Origin: AAA044-D11 sp965268275
Lineage (GTDB): Bacteria; Actinomycetota; Actinomycetes; Nanopelagicales; Nanopelagicaceae
DNA length: 64,000 nucleotides
Assembly: GCA_965268275.1 (NCBI GenBank)
Contig: OZ254168.1
Span: 496,001-560,000 of the forward strand
Direction: 5' to 3'
Under the pieces are notes generated by a model, which saw only the letters and a program-made list of their open reading frames with translations, made no database searches and was not told where the DNA came from. Position 1 is the stretch's first letter. The number at the start of each line of letters is the position of its first letter. Position numbers and translations under genes: made by a program. This document shows, piece by piece, positions 1 to 8,323 of this stretch.

Positions 1-750
1 TTTTTTTCAGCGCCTGCAATTCATGCGCAGAGTTTTGACTCCGTCACACACATACATTCAATAAAAGTACTTAGTAAAAAAATATTAATAGGCACGCACG
101 AAGGACTTTTCGTTTATCAGGGCCCAAACAATATGAAACCGATCGGTGAAGAACGCTTCGACATCATGGGTCTTGCAATCTCGGGCAGAACGATGTTTGC
201 AAGTGGGCACCCTGGAAAAGGTTCAAAGCTGCCAGAGCCTGTCGGATTACTTAGATCCGATGATGAGGGAGACAACTGGAAAAAAGTCTCACTTCAAGGC
301 GAAGTTGATTTTCACTTTTTGTGGTCAGCAGGAAACGAAATTTATGGGGTGGATGCTCAAACAAATATGATTTTGTATTCCTCAAACTCGGGAAGAGAAT
401 GGCGAAATTTAGGGCCAAATAAGTTCTCCGATATTGCTATCTCAGGTCAAAAATTAGGCGAGAATTTTGTAATCCGAGATAGAAAACTCTTCAAGGGTTC
501 GAAGACTTTCGCAGACCTATCCCTAGTAAAAACAGTGTTCCCAGTCAGCGAGATCGAACTTGTTGGAAGAACTCTTTATGCTGCCTCTGATAAATCTATT
601 TTTAGATCTTCAAATCAGGGAAAAACTTGGAAGAAAATTTCTACCTTTGGCGCCGAAGTATCTGGACTTAGTTCATCAAATGAACTGCTTATCGCCATTG
701 TTGGGAATCAGATTTTAAAGTCTGAGGATGGAGGAAAGAATTTTAGCTAA
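1..750 (+). CDS. BNR/Asp-box repeat protein (sialidase-like beta-propeller), 5' end outside window
   Basis: The reading frame is open from base 1, so the gene begins upstream of the window; the ATG at 133 is probably internal, because the residues before it (HAQSFDSVTHIH... then ILIGTHEGLF) look like the first propeller blade of the F510_1955-type family. Asp-box-like motifs recur: SDDEGDNW, SSNSGREW, SSNQGKTW and SEDGGKNF, each typically sitting in a turn of a beta-propeller blade. No catalytic residues can be assigned. Such proteins are usually exported or surface-attached, but the signal peptide would lie outside the window. The function is unknown; the fold assignment is fairly safe. Confidence 0.75.
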   Translation, partial: FFSAPAIHAQSFDSVTHIHSIKVLSKKILIGTHEGLFVYQGPNNMKPIGEERFDIMGLAISGRTMFASGHPGKGSKLPEPVGLLRSDDEGDNWKKVSLQGEVDFHFLWSAGNEIYGVDAQTNMILYSSNSGREWRNLGPNKFSDIAISGQKLGENFVIRDRKLFKGSKTFADLSLVKTVFPVSEIELVGRTLYAASDKSIFRSSNQGKTWKKISTFGAEVSGLSSSNELLIAIVGNQILKSEDGGKNFS

Positions 751-824
751 TGAAAGACGAACCAGCTTGAGACAAAAAAGGCCCATTCATTACTTCTTCC
801 AAATCTAAAAATGGAAAAAATTGT

Positions 825-830
825 TACAAT
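825..830 (+). promoter_or_regulatory. -10 element TACAAT, leaderless start at 837
   Basis: TACAAT is followed by 6 bases (TTAGCT) and then the ATG at 837, with no Shine-Dalgarno sequence. Transcription would begin on the A of the ATG. Confidence 0.6.
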
Positions 831-836
831 TTAGCT

Positions 837-1412
837 ATGTCTAAGGCTTACCTAGCAGCGCACCTACGTAAATTCCCACCTGTTCAGCGAAAAATTCTGG
901 TGGACTTACGGGAATACATAGAGTCCAGGCTCCCAGCTTCAACACAAGTTATTAAGTATGGAATACCAACCTTCCTAATTGAAGGTGTTCCAGTGATCGG
1001 CTTTGATGGATTTAAGAACCACAACAGTATTTTTCCTTACAACGGCTCGTTCAATGCTCGGTTAAGAGAAGAGCTTAAGAATTATGAACAAACTAAGGGG
1101 TCAATCCACTTCGAGGTTGAGAAAAGTATTCCGAAGCTTTTAGTCAAAAAGATTCTCGATGAAAGAATTAAACAAATAAATGCTCTGTATCCGAAAAAAA
1201 CTGGTGAATATCTTGAGTTCTATCCAAACGGCGTATTGAAAGCCAGTGGAAAGTATAGAAAGGATAAACTCCACGGAGATTGGAAGTGGTTCCGTAAAAC
1301 CGGTGTAATTATGAGATCTGGAAGTTTCAAAAATGGCGAACAGGTTGGAACTTGGATTACATATGATGCAAAGGGAAAGATCTATAAGAAGACTTTGATG
1401 TCAGGGGTATAA
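837..1412 (+). CDS. DUF1801 domain protein fused to C-terminal MORN-type repeats
   Basis: 191 residues. The first ~115 match the DUF1801/YdhG-like fold, small proteins sometimes called iron chaperones: an N-terminal helix with FPPVQRKILVDLR, then IKYGIPTF and NSIFPYNGSF. Residues ~123-190 are a different module with two or three MORN/YwqK-like repeats (YLEFYPNGVLKASGKY, GDWKWFRKTGVIMRSGSF, GTWITYDAKGK). MORN repeats often bind lipids or proteins, or occur in YwqK-type antitoxin-like proteins. The combination is unusual and the function is not known. The start is supported by the leaderless promoter just upstream, and the stop codon carries the -10 of nhaA. Confidence 0.75.
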   Translation: MSKAYLAAHLRKFPPVQRKILVDLREYIESRLPASTQVIKYGIPTFLIEGVPVIGFDGFKNHNSIFPYNGSFNARLREELKNYEQTKGSIHFEVEKSIPKLLVKKILDERIKQINALYPKKTGEYLEFYPNGVLKASGKYRKDKLHGDWKWFRKTGVIMRSGSFKNGEQVGTWITYDAKGKIYKKTLMSGV

Positions 1413-1415
1413 GAT
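1410..1415 (+). promoter_or_regulatory. -10 element TAAGAT overlapping the upstream stop codon; leaderless nhaA
   Basis: TAAGAT begins with the TAA stop codon of the preceding gene (1410-1412). It is followed by 6 bases (TCGACT) and the ATG at 1422. No Shine-Dalgarno sequence is present. Confidence 0.6.
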
Positions 1416-1421
1416 TCGACT

Positions 1422-2618
1422 ATGGGTCGACGTAAATTCTCAGTTCGCGAAGTTCTCAGGAATGAATCGGCCAGTGGATTTTTGATCCTGATTGCCTCAG
1501 CCCTCGGTTTACTCGTAGCAAATTCGCCTCTTTCAGACACTTATTTCAAAGTGTTAGATATTGATTTTTCCTTAGGGTCGGGTGCTCTCGCAATTAACTT
1601 AACAATTCAAAAAGTTGTTAATTACCTGCTAATGACACTGTTCTTCTTTGTAATTGGACTTGAGATAAAAAGAGAACTCACAACCGGACATCTTTCCTCA
1701 GTTAAAAAAGCCTTGATGCCATTGTTGGCTGCTCTTGGTGGAATTGCCGTGCCAGCTCTGATTTATTTAGCAATTGCAGGACGAGAAGCGCCAGGTGGTT
1801 GGGGAGTGCCCGTTGCCACGGATATTGCCTTAGCTGTTGGTTTACTAGCGATGCTTGGTTCATTGGTTCCAGAATCACTTAGATCTTTCTTGCTCGGAAT
1901 CGCTGTTATTGATGACATCGTTGCAATTCTCATCGTTGCATTTGTTTATTCCAGTGGTATCAAATTCTCTTGGCTGGCTATGGGATTAGCTGTCGTTCTT
2001 GCAGTCGTAATATTGCAAAAGGTTAATGTCTCATCTGTGGTTGCATATTTAGTCTTGGGAATTCTGCTCTGGTTCGCTCTTTACAAGACTGGCGTGCATC
2101 CGACTCTTGCGGGTGTAATTCTTGGATTATTGACCCCAAACATTCCAAAGCAAATGAAGAAAGGTTCTTCTGGAGATTCGGATTCATACTCAGTTATTGA
2201 ATGGTTGGAACATAAACTTCATCCATATAGCGCATTCTTCTGCGTCCCAATTTTTGCTTTCGCGAACACTGGAGTTGTAGTTAATTCTGAAACTTTGAGC
2301 CAAGCTAGCAGATCTGTAATTGCCTGGGGAATTTTCTTTGGTCTGGTTGCAGGAAAACCAATCGGTATCTTGGCGACGACCATTGCTGCTTCAAAGTTAA
2401 ATATTGCTGATTTTCCTAAGGGAGCAAGCAAGTCACTTCTTGCAGCCACCGGAAGCACAGCGGGCATTGGCTTCACCGTAGCCATTTTTATTGCTCAATT
2501 GGCATTTAAGGATCAGCAGATCCAAGAGTTGGCAATAATCTCTGTGATATTTGCATCCGTTGTTAGCGCTTTGATTTCAGTCTTACTCTTCCGAATTTTC
2601 TCTCGCCAGAAGCAGTAA
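1422..2618 (+). CDS. nhaA: Na+/H+ antiporter NhaA
   Basis: 398 residues, close to E. coli NhaA (388), with about 12 membrane segments. It exchanges cytoplasmic Na+ for external protons, giving pH and salt homeostasis. The paired transport aspartates are visible as D164-D165 in AVIDDIVAILIVA, the upstream VATDIALAVG carries the third conserved aspartate, and the N-terminal NESASGFLILIASALGLLVANS is family-typical. A hydrophilic loop at ~244-256 (KKGSSGDSDSYS) separates the two halves. It is probably transcribed alone as a leaderless mRNA whose -10 overlaps the previous stop codon. The assignment is secure; ion specificity is taken from the family. Confidence 0.95.
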   Translation: MGRRKFSVREVLRNESASGFLILIASALGLLVANSPLSDTYFKVLDIDFSLGSGALAINLTIQKVVNYLLMTLFFFVIGLEIKRELTTGHLSSVKKALMPLLAALGGIAVPALIYLAIAGREAPGGWGVPVATDIALAVGLLAMLGSLVPESLRSFLLGIAVIDDIVAILIVAFVYSSGIKFSWLAMGLAVVLAVVILQKVNVSSVVAYLVLGILLWFALYKTGVHPTLAGVILGLLTPNIPKQMKKGSSGDSDSYSVIEWLEHKLHPYSAFFCVPIFAFANTGVVVNSETLSQASRSVIAWGIFFGLVAGKPIGILATTIAASKLNIADFPKGASKSLLAATGSTAGIGFTVAIFIAQLAFKDQQIQELAIISVIFASVVSALISVLLFRIFSRQKQ

Positions 2619-2710
2619 ACCTAAGCTTTTAACCTTTAATTGGTGCGACACCTTGCGAAATAAATGCTTTTAGGTTGCCTCAAAATTGGTCAGCCTCTAG
2701 CATTCACCTA

Positions 2711-2820
2711 CGTTAAGGGGAGTACCTCGTTCGGCATCTTCGTCAACACGGATAGAAATATCCCGGAGCTGCGACCACTAAGTGGTTGAGGGAGACCTTG
2801 GCTCCATGGCCCCTTTAACG
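2711..2820 (+). ncRNA. yybP-ykoY manganese riboswitch
   Basis: The outer stem CGTTAAGGGG (2711-2720) pairs with CCCCTTTAACG (2810-2820) around the family's conserved internal-loop strings: GGGGAGTA, CGTCAACACG, ATCCCGG and GGGAGACCTTGGCTCC. This class binds Mn2+ and commonly sits in front of terC/alx or mntP genes; here it ends 15 bases before terC. The start-proximal AGGTG (near 2824) could be exposed or hidden by the 3' side, suggesting translational control. A weak promoter should lie at ~2640-2700, but I cannot place it confidently. Confidence 0.88.
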
Positions 2821-2835
2821 AAATAGGTGTAATCA

Positions 2836-3837
2836 ATGAATGTCTCATTAACCACGTGGTTTATCGTTATCGGCGCGATTCTTGCGCTGATCGTCGTCGA
2901 CTTGCTTACCGTCAGTCGCAAACCACACGAAGTAAAGTTTAAAGAAGCAGCAACCTGGTCGATTTTCTATATCGCTGTTGCGATTGGCTTTGGTGTCTGG
3001 GTCTGGCAATCAGCAGGTTCGCAATTCGGAACCGAGTATTTTGCAGCATACCTAGTTGAGAAATCCCTATCGGTCGATAATCTCTTCGTATTCATTATTA
3101 TTTTGGCACAATTTAAAGTTCCATCGATTTATCACCAACGAGTTCTTATGTTTGGTGTGCTTTTGGCACTTGTATTGCGCGGAATCTTTATCGCAGTTGG
3201 AGCCGCCGCTCTTGCGGCATTCAGCTTTACCTTCGTTATCTTCGGTGCAATTCTGATCTGGACTGGCGTTGGATTGTTCAAACACTGGGATGAAGATCCT
3301 TCACCTGAGGACAATGCCCTGGTTAAGGTAATCAGAAAACGTATCGCCATGACTGATGAGTTCCATGGCTCAAAGGCGTTTACTAAGGTCAACGGAAAGC
3401 GAATTGCAACACCAATGTTTTTGGTGATGATTGCAATTGCTTCTACAGATTTGCTCTTCGCCTTGGATTCGATTCCAGCAACCTTCGGTGTTACTCAAGA
3501 GCCATTCCTAGTCTTTGCAGCAAATGCCTTTGCGTTGCTTGGCTTGCGCGCACTGTATTTCTTGCTCAAGGGCTTGCTAGATAAATTAATCTACTTATCA
3601 CTTGGTCTATCAATAATTCTGATGTTTATCGGAGTCAAGTTGATCATGACTTATCTGCATGAAGTTTGGTATGACGTGCCAAAGATTCCTATAGTTGTAA
3701 GCCTCTTAGTAATTGCAGCAGTTCTTATCGTCTCAACAGTTGCAAGCTTGGTTAAGTCAAAGCGTGATCCAAGTGCAGTTGCACATGCTGGACGTGTTAC
3801 CAGTCATAAGGAACCCGGGAAGCACGAAAAGATTTAG
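2836..3837 (+). CDS. TerC family membrane protein (Alx/MeeF-like, probable Mn2+ exporter)
   Basis: 333 residues, nine or so membrane segments. TerC hallmarks are visible: KSLSVDNLFVFIII near residue 80 and LLFALDSIPATFG near 210, two acidic sites typical of metal transport in this family, plus FLVFAANAFALLGLRALYF. Experimentally studied Alx/MeeF/MeeY homologues export manganese, often to supply secreted enzymes. The Mn riboswitch directly upstream supports that role over the historical tellurite-resistance label. The C-terminal ~30 residues are charged and cytoplasmic. The SbtA-like gene follows after 33 bases. Confidence 0.9.
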   Translation: MNVSLTTWFIVIGAILALIVVDLLTVSRKPHEVKFKEAATWSIFYIAVAIGFGVWVWQSAGSQFGTEYFAAYLVEKSLSVDNLFVFIIILAQFKVPSIYHQRVLMFGVLLALVLRGIFIAVGAAALAAFSFTFVIFGAILIWTGVGLFKHWDEDPSPEDNALVKVIRKRIAMTDEFHGSKAFTKVNGKRIATPMFLVMIAIASTDLLFALDSIPATFGVTQEPFLVFAANAFALLGLRALYFLLKGLLDKLIYLSLGLSIILMFIGVKLIMTYLHEVWYDVPKIPIVVSLLVIAAVLIVSTVASLVKSKRDPSAVAHAGRVTSHKEPGKHEKI

Positions 3838-3870
3838 ATTGAATTCGTTTTCCTAAAAAGGGGGGTCTTA

Positions 3871-4839
3871 ATGAGTTCCAATTCAGTAGCTTTAACAAAT
3901 CTAACTTCAGTGTCCGTTCTGGTATTCATCTTGGGCTTTTTGGGAGCCAGAATCAAGAGCGATGTTCGAATCCCCGAGCAGGTTTATCAAATGATCTCAA
4001 TCTTTCTGCTCTTTGGAATCGGACTTAAAGGTGGTCACGCCCTTAAAGGAACTTCACTCTCAAGCTTTGCGGCCCCGGCACTTGCGACGATAGCTCTTGG
4101 AATTCTCATCCCAGTTATTGCATATCTGACTTTAAAGTTTGTAAAGAAGATTAATGACATTGATCGTGGCGCTATTGCTGCGCATTACGGCTCTACATCT
4201 CTAGTTACTTTCTCAGCCGCGCTGCTCTTCTTGGAAAGCAGCGGGATAGAGGTAGAAGGTTTTGCAACGGCGCTGCTGACAATCATGGAAGTTCCAGGGA
4301 TTGTTGTTGGCGTTTATCTTGGTTCGCGCCACCGCAACAAGAGCGTGCAATGGGGTAAAACTCTGCATGAAGTAATAACTGGTAAAACAATTTTGCTCTT
4401 GGTTGGTGGGCTAGTTATCGGAGCAATCACAAGCCAGGCTGGATATTCGAAAGTGACTCCGTTCTTTATTGATCTGCAATCTGGTTTCTTGGTTCTCTTC
4501 TTGCTACACCTTGGTTATTTGGCAGGAACCAACTGGGGTGAGATAAAGAAAGTTGGTGCGATGGTCGGAGTATTCGCATTGATCTTCCCAATCTTCGCGG
4601 GAACTTTAGGAGTAGTAACTGGAACCATGGTCGGGCTTTCTGTCGGGGGAGCGACAATTCTTGGAGTCTTGAGTGCTAGCGCTTCATATATTGCAGCACC
4701 TGCTGCAGTGTCGATTGGTTTACCAGAAGCAAATGCGCCACTGGCTTTGATGTCTAGCATCGGGGTTACATTTCCGTTCAATTTGCTTGTTGGAATTCCT
4801 TTGTATCTAGAGATTGCTAGGGCGTTTTCTAGCCTCTAA
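3871..4839 (+). CDS. sbtA: SbtA-type sodium-dependent bicarbonate permease
   Basis: 322 residues with about 10 membrane helices, the usual size for the SbtA family. Typical strings are SIFLLFGIGLKGG near residue 45-57, AIAAHYGSTSLVTFSAAL near 107-124 and TIMEVPGIVVGVYLG near 138-152, the two inverted-repeat substrate regions. In cyanobacteria SbtA imports HCO3- with Na+; in heterotrophic actinobacteria it may feed carboxylases. No SbtB regulator is adjacent. The start has a strong AAAGGGGGG Shine-Dalgarno. It may share the Mn-riboswitch transcript with terC. The family is clear; the substrate here is inference. Confidence 0.85.
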   Translation: MSSNSVALTNLTSVSVLVFILGFLGARIKSDVRIPEQVYQMISIFLLFGIGLKGGHALKGTSLSSFAAPALATIALGILIPVIAYLTLKFVKKINDIDRGAIAAHYGSTSLVTFSAALLFLESSGIEVEGFATALLTIMEVPGIVVGVYLGSRHRNKSVQWGKTLHEVITGKTILLLVGGLVIGAITSQAGYSKVTPFFIDLQSGFLVLFLLHLGYLAGTNWGEIKKVGAMVGVFALIFPIFAGTLGVVTGTMVGLSVGGATILGVLSASASYIAAPAAVSIGLPEANAPLALMSSIGVTFPFNLLVGIPLYLEIARAFSSL

Positions 4840-4929
4840 CCCTTGAAATATAACCCTGAGATGCAGATTATTTTTCTGCCATTAGGATTGAGACATAAAT
4901 TTTAACCGCTAGAACCCGAGGAGTTTGAA

Positions 4930-7080
4930 ATGTCTGATTCAGGAAAATGCCCAGTTGCACACGGAGCCCTAACCACTGTTGAAGATTCAAATATGGATTG
5001 GTGGCCAAAGTCCCTTAACTTAGACATCCTGCACCAGCATGACAGCAAGACAAATCCTCTTGGAAAAGATTTCAATTACAACGAAGAGTTAAAGAAGTTA
5101 GATGTAGCCGCACTTAAGAAAGATATGCATGCGCTGATGACAGATAGCCAGAAGTGGTGGCCGGCAGACTGGGGTCATTACGGCGGTTTGATGATTCGTC
5201 TTTCATGGCACGCGGCAGGAACATATAGAACTGCAGATGGTCGTGGCGGCGGCGGAACTGGCAATATGCGTTTTGCTCCACTTAATTCTTTTCCAGATAA
5301 CGTAAACCTTGATAAAGCTCGTCGACTTCTGTGGCCGATCAAAAAGAAGTATGGCAACAAAGTTAGCTGGGCAGATTTATTGGTCTTGGCCGGAACGATT
5401 GCTTACGAATCAATGGGTCTAAAGACTTTTGGATTCAGTTTTGGTCGTGCAGATATTTGGCATCCAGAGATTGATATTTACTGGGGATCTGAGAAGGAAT
5501 GGCTTGCGCCAAGTGATTCACGTTATGGTGATTTGAACGATGCAACCACGATGGAAAATCCACTAGCTGCAGTGCAGATGGGTCTAATTTACGTAAACCC
5601 TGAAGGTGTAAACGGAAAGCCAGATCCACTTAGAACTGCGGCGCATGTTCGCGAAACTTTTGCTCGTATGGCAATGAATGATGAAGAGACTGTTGCACTT
5701 ACTGCCGGTGGTCACACCGTTGGTAAAGCACACGGAAATGGCAGTGCGGCAAGACTTGGACCAGCACCAGAAGGTGCAGATATTTCTGAGCAAGGCCTTG
5801 GTTGGATGAATCACGAAACCCGAAGTGTTGGCCGCGATACCGTTTCAAGTGGCATCGAAGGTGCATGGACTACAAATCCAACTAAGTGGGATAACGGATA
5901 TTTCCACTTGTTATTTAAGTATGACTGGGAGCTAAAGAAGTCTCCTGCCGGCTCCCAACAATGGGAACCAATTAACATTGAAGAAGCAGATAAGCCAGTT
6001 GATGTTGAAGATCCATCAATTCGCTACAACCCAATAATGACTGATGCAGATATGGCGATGATTAAAGATCCGATCTATCGTGAAATCTCAGAACGTTTCC
6101 ATAAAGACCCTGCTTATTTCAGCGAAGTATTTGCTCGTGCTTGGTTCAAGTTAACTCATAGAGATTTAGGACCAAAGGCTCGCTACTTCGGACCAGATGT
6201 TCCTGCCGAAGATTTGATTTGGCAAGATCCAGTTCCTGCCGGAAAGTCTGATTACAACGTTGAAGATGTAAAGGCAAAGATTGCTGCAACTAATTTAACT
6301 GTCACCGAATTAGTTACAACTGCATGGGATAGCGCTCGCACATTCCGAAGCTCGGATTTCCGTGGGGGAGCAAACGGTGCTCGTATCCGTCTTGCACCAC
6401 AGAAAGATTGGGAAGGTAACGAACCAGCCCGACTTCAGAAAGTTCTCTCAGCTTTAGAACCAATTGCAAAAGCAGCGGGCGCAAGTCTTGCTGATGTAAT
6501 AGTTCTTGCCGGAAACGTTGGAATTGAAAAGGCGGCCAAGGCAGCTGGACATGATGTGAAAGTTCCATTTAAGGCCGGTCGTGGTGATGCTTCTCAAGAA
6601 CAGACAGATGTCGAATCATTCGAACCACTAGAGCCAATTCATGATGGATATCGCAACTGGTTAAAGAAGGATTACGTTGTAAGCGCCGAAGAGCTAATGC
6701 TTGATCGCACACAATTAATGGGCCTTACTGCTCACGAGATGACAGTTCTTGTTGGTGGAATGCGCGTGATTGGAACTAACCATGGTGGAACCAAGCACGG
6801 TGTATTCACTGATCGAGTTGGCGCTCTGACTCCTGATTTCTTTACGACAATCACTGATATCAACTATGTCTGGGAGCCAGCAGGAAGTGATTCTTACAAG
6901 ATTCGCAACCGCGAAACCGGAGAAGTTAAATACACAGCAACTCGTGTTGATTTAATCTTCGGTTCGAATTCGATTCTTCGTGCTTATGCCGAGGTTTATG
7001 CCCAAGATGACAGCAAAGAGAAGTTTGTAAATGACTTTATTGCTGCTTGGACAAAGGTTATGAACGCGGATCGTTTCTAA
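4930..7080 (+). CDS. katG: Catalase-peroxidase KatG
   Basis: 716 residues with the duplicated two-domain KatG architecture. The haem-binding N-domain carries the distal triad R90-W93-H94 (RLSWHAAGTYR) and the proximal haem ligand H262 (GGHTVGKAHG). The crosslink that gives catalase activity is complete: W93, Y221 (LIYVNPEG) and M247 (RMAMND). The C-terminal domain, from about 410, has lost haem binding, as is usual. KatG degrades H2O2, important for plankton exposed to photochemical peroxide. The start is set by CCGAGGAG ahead of the ATG. A possible sigma-A promoter is TTGAAA (4843-4848), 17 bases, GATTAT (4866-4871). No regulator gene is adjacent. Confidence 0.97.
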   Translation: MSDSGKCPVAHGALTTVEDSNMDWWPKSLNLDILHQHDSKTNPLGKDFNYNEELKKLDVAALKKDMHALMTDSQKWWPADWGHYGGLMIRLSWHAAGTYRTADGRGGGGTGNMRFAPLNSFPDNVNLDKARRLLWPIKKKYGNKVSWADLLVLAGTIAYESMGLKTFGFSFGRADIWHPEIDIYWGSEKEWLAPSDSRYGDLNDATTMENPLAAVQMGLIYVNPEGVNGKPDPLRTAAHVRETFARMAMNDEETVALTAGGHTVGKAHGNGSAARLGPAPEGADISEQGLGWMNHETRSVGRDTVSSGIEGAWTTNPTKWDNGYFHLLFKYDWELKKSPAGSQQWEPINIEEADKPVDVEDPSIRYNPIMTDADMAMIKDPIYREISERFHKDPAYFSEVFARAWFKLTHRDLGPKARYFGPDVPAEDLIWQDPVPAGKSDYNVEDVKAKIAATNLTVTELVTTAWDSARTFRSSDFRGGANGARIRLAPQKDWEGNEPARLQKVLSALEPIAKAAGASLADVIVLAGNVGIEKAAKAAGHDVKVPFKAGRGDASQEQTDVESFEPLEPIHDGYRNWLKKDYVVSAEELMLDRTQLMGLTAHEMTVLVGGMRVIGTNHGGTKHGVFTDRVGALTPDFFTTITDINYVWEPAGSDSYKIRNRETGEVKYTATRVDLIFGSNSILRAYAEVYAQDDSKEKFVNDFIAAWTKVMNADRF

Positions 7081-7082
7081 AT

Positions 7083-8270
7083 TTAGATTTTATGGAGTTT
7101 GGCTTTAATTCCTAGCCAGACTCCGAGGAAGCTAAATAGGAAGAAGACCCAGCCCGAAAGGGCGAAGGCTTGCGTTCCTGAAAGTAGAACTCCGATTGTG
7201 CAACCGAGTGCTGTCATTGAGCCCCAACCAAGAAGAATTCCACCGATTAGTGATGCGATTGAGTTCTTAAAGGTTAGTTTTGAGAATTTAAATCTTCCGC
7301 CAGCCAGTGCTGCGGCAAATGAAGCACCAATGATTCCGATTGCTAGCCAACCGTTGTTGGTGATTGTTTCAGAAACAACAGCGATACATCCGGCCATACG
7401 ATCGAGACCAAGAATCGAATCTGGTCCAATATTTCTTTCTTCCATAAAGGTTCTAGCTGTAGTGCTTAGTTGGCGAGTAACTCCAAGCGGCTCGACCCGC
7501 AGATATGCAAAAGTTCCAACGATTCCAACTAAAGCGCCAGTTGTGATTGGGCTCCAACGCTCTGAAATAACTTTTCGATAAATACTCTTAAACGTCAAAA
7601 CTTGTAGTGGTTGACTTCTAATGGGTTCAGAATTCTTACCTTTTTTGATCGCAAAAACTGCAATCGCGATTAGAGCAATAAAGGTAATAAGAATCGAACC
7701 GGCATATCCAAATGTGTGCGGCAGCCAAATTGTTGGTGCATCCGCAATTGCCCGTAGATAGAGCCAGTTCCAGGATAAGAATGCAATTACAAATCCAACC
7801 AGAACACCGATTAGCGCTGGAATCGCGCGCAAGTATCCCTGACCAATTCGATATAGATGGCCGCTAATGCAAGCTCCGGAAAGTGACATTCCAATTCCAA
7901 AAGCAAGAGCTGCAACTACCAGAGGCCAACTAACTGGGCCGATATGAGCAGCTGGCGGAAGGCTGTCACCAGAAGTATCAGGTAAAAACTGGCCAAAGAT
8001 TATTGCGTAACCAATTGATCCACTTGCAATCGCAACTAAAATCGAGAGAAATGGTGTTGTGTTCTTATCTTCAATACCTTCTCGGTAGATACAGAAGAAA
8101 CAGAATCTTCCACGTTCCAAAAGCAATCCAAGACTGATGCCAATCATTAAGGAGATTGGGGCGTTACCAGGATTCTCTTTTGACGAAAGAAAATATGCAG
8201 TTGCCAGCAAGGCAATTATTACTAGACCTGAGAAAAGTGTTTTTAACTTCTCGGTTTTAGTCCACAACAA
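7083..8270 (-). CDS. YeeE/YedE (TsuA-like) sulfur-compound transporter
   Basis: About 395 residues, ten or so membrane segments. It is a full-length duplicated YeeE/YedE (DUF395) protein: GRFCFFCIYREG around residue 55-65, GACISGHLYRIGQGYL near 130-145, GCIAV near 290 and GCTIGVLLSGTQAFALSGW near 357-375. Conserved cysteines of this family relay thiosulfate across the membrane in TsuA. Just upstream on the same strand is an exported rhodanese, so the pair probably handles thiosulfate or sulfane sulfur. The start is uncertain: the only candidates are two consecutive TTG codons (8270, 8267), directly at the foot of a strong hairpin. Confidence 0.85.
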   Translation of the reverse strand: MLWTKTEKLKTLFSGLVIIALLATAYFLSSKENPGNAPISLMIGISLGLLLERGRFCFFCIYREGIEDKNTTPFLSILVAIASGSIGYAIIFGQFLPDTSGDSLPPAAHIGPVSWPLVVAALAFGIGMSLSGACISGHLYRIGQGYLRAIPALIGVLVGFVIAFLSWNWLYLRAIADAPTIWLPHTFGYAGSILITFIALIAIAVFAIKKGKNSEPIRSQPLQVLTFKSIYRKVISERWSPITTGALVGIVGTFAYLRVEPLGVTRQLSTTARTFMEERNIGPDSILGLDRMAGCIAVVSETITNNGWLAIGIIGASFAAALAGGRFKFSKLTFKNSIASLIGGILLGWGSMTALGCTIGVLLSGTQAFALSGWVFFLFSFLGVWLGIKAKLHKI

Positions 8271-8305
8271 ATCAGCAGCCAGGCCTGTGCCTGAGCTGCT
8301 GATTT
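8269..8305 (-). terminator. Strong hairpin between rhodanese and YeeE genes
   Basis: Arms 8269-8279 and 8295-8305 (AAATCAGCAGC / GCTGCTGATTT) are perfectly complementary. An inner CAGGC-CTGT-GCCTG stem extends the helix to 16 pairs with one bulged A. On the minus strand it lies after the rhodanese stop, and its 3' arm ends in the first TTG of the YeeE gene. There is no good U-tract, so it may be an attenuator, a processing or stability element, or a translation-blocking hairpin rather than a full terminator. Confidence 0.6.
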
Positions 8306-8323
8306 GATTGGATTGAGTATTAA

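Noticed and set aside
146..370. Small plus-strand open frame inside the BNR-repeat gene
   Set aside because: Different frame within a clear coding sequence; no recognisable protein.
2836..3837. Tellurite resistance as the role of TerC
   Set aside because: The manganese riboswitch and motifs fit metal export; there is no other ter gene.
4840..4929. Possible Fur-type box in front of katG
   Set aside because: AT-rich but no convincing dyad of the right size; only a plausible promoter can be suggested.
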